Below are positions 63,581 through 64,000 of a stretch of DNA of 64,000 nucleotides, in pieces. The notes beneath the pieces are model-generated. The model did not search any database, was not told the DNA's origin, and worked only from the letters and a program-made list of their open reading frames with translations. How positions within the stretch are numbered: the stretch's first letter is position 1; each line of letters begins with the position of its first letter. The DNA is from Microbulbifer sp. YPW16 (GTDB lineage: Bacteria > Pseudomonadota > Gammaproteobacteria > Pseudomonadales > Cellvibrionaceae): positions 4,110,001-4,174,000 of the forward strand of contig NZ_CP089928.1 of assembly GCF_021290385.1 (NCBI RefSeq), read 5' to 3'. The translations under genes and the position numbers were made by a program.

Positions 63581-64000
63581 AGTGCTTCGATCTCAATACA
63601 GTTGTTGCTTCGGTCTGTATCCGGCGTCAGCCACAGGGGGTCGATACAGATACGCTGTGGCCGGGAGGAGTCCGGCAGGGGGACCTGCAGCACCAGCCTT
63701 CCCCGGTCGGCCCGCATCCATGTCTGCGCGGGAATTTGCCAGCGGAAGCCGCGTCCGTCGTCCATAGCGATATCAAGCGGCATCGGCAACAGGCCGTTGC
63801 CGCCGTTGGCCAGCGTCAGCTGAAACCAGCGTGTGGTCTCACCGGGCGCGGGCAGTTTGCTGCCGGCGTTGGTCATGGCCTGGGCCACCGGCTGTTGCTC
63901 CAGGGGTTTCGTATAGCCATCCACGAGCTCCGGGTCACGATCGACGGCAAAAGAGGTAATTTCCCCGGCGGTGTAAGCCAGCGCCGGTGGCTCTGGCTGG
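63577..64000 (-). CDS. Unidentified protein, C-terminal part (5' end beyond window)
   Basis: The frame is open to the right edge of the window, so only the last ~140 residues are seen; a GTG at 63924 is an internal codon, not a supported start. The visible part (TRWFQLTLANGGNGLLPMPL, RLVLQVPLPDSSRP, ICIDPLWLTPDTDRSNN) has the Ig-like C-terminal look of M1-type aminopeptidase-like proteins, whose last domain often carries 'vDP...lD.d..NN'. This is a weak assignment. Stop overlaps the NlpC-like gene's ATG. Confidence 0.5.
   Translation of the reverse strand, partial: QPEPPALAYTAGEITSFAVDRDPELVDGYTKPLEQQPVAQAMTNAGSKLPAPGETTRWFQLTLANGGNGLLPMPLDIAMDDGRGFRWQIPAQTWMRADRGRLVLQVPLPDSSRPQRICIDPLWLTPDTDRSNNCIEIEAL

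Overview
The window looks like chromosomal DNA of a marine or environmental gammaproteobacterium. It is GC-rich, has two TonB-dependent receptors, a secreted lectin-lipase, a large secreted subtilase and a bacterial kynurenine pathway. A Microbulbifer/Cellvibrionales-type organism would fit, but this is inferred from gene content only; no rRNA or other taxonomic marker is present. I found no tRNA, rRNA, CRISPR array, insertion sequence or integrase.

Layout. The first 124 bases hold the 3' end of an SMR-type small multidrug transporter. A secreted lipase with three ricin-B lectin domains (813-3359, +) converges on ppnN (3505-4878, -). The centrepiece is one uninterrupted minus-strand operon of 18 genes, 32259 down to 5192, encoding a phage-tail-like extracellular contractile injection system (eCIS; Afp/PVC/MAC family). 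In transcription order: sheath, tube, zinc-ribbon chaperone-like protein, disordered protein, DUF4255 cap-like protein, AAA+ ATPase, tube-initiator (Afp7-like), LysM/gp53-like small protein, hub, spike, candidate tip protein, gp25-like wedge, two gp6-like wedge proteins, gp7-like protein, a 1216-residue parallel beta-helix protein, a five-PASTA-domain protein and a DUF4157 protein of 1166 residues that is the best cargo candidate. Most junctions are 4-nt ATGA overlaps or gaps under 20 nt. Upstream is a gene-poor 1.45-kb stretch.

The middle region holds a 58-residue PLDc_N-type membrane peptide, an unidentified multi-pass membrane protein, a secreted S8 subtilase with PA domain, and an iron-type pair (TonB-dependent receptor plus PepSY membrane protein) with a Fur-box-like site upstream.

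From 51409 down to 41943 (-) lies a nine-gene tryptophan-catabolic operon: TPP enzyme, SDR, 2-aminomuconate semialdehyde dehydrogenase, RidA-type aminomuconate deaminase, 3-hydroxyanthranilate dioxygenase, ACMSD, cyclase-type formamidase candidate, kynureninase and kynurenine 3-monooxygenase. Together they would take N-formylkynurenine to 2-oxo-4-oxalocrotonate-level products; tryptophan dioxygenase is not in the window.

The right end has a cyclophilin-like secreted protein, a cupin gene broken by an in-frame amber codon, an SDR divergent from an AraC regulator, and a LysR regulator divergent from a TonB receptor. That receptor is followed by an amidase and two overlapping genes that separately encode the two halves of the vertebrate mitochondrial D-glutamate cyclase. 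Two small secreted cysteine-peptidase-like proteins (C39-like and NlpC-like) and a gene truncated by the window edge close the window.

Functions are assigned from motifs read by eye in the translated sequence; no database search was run.
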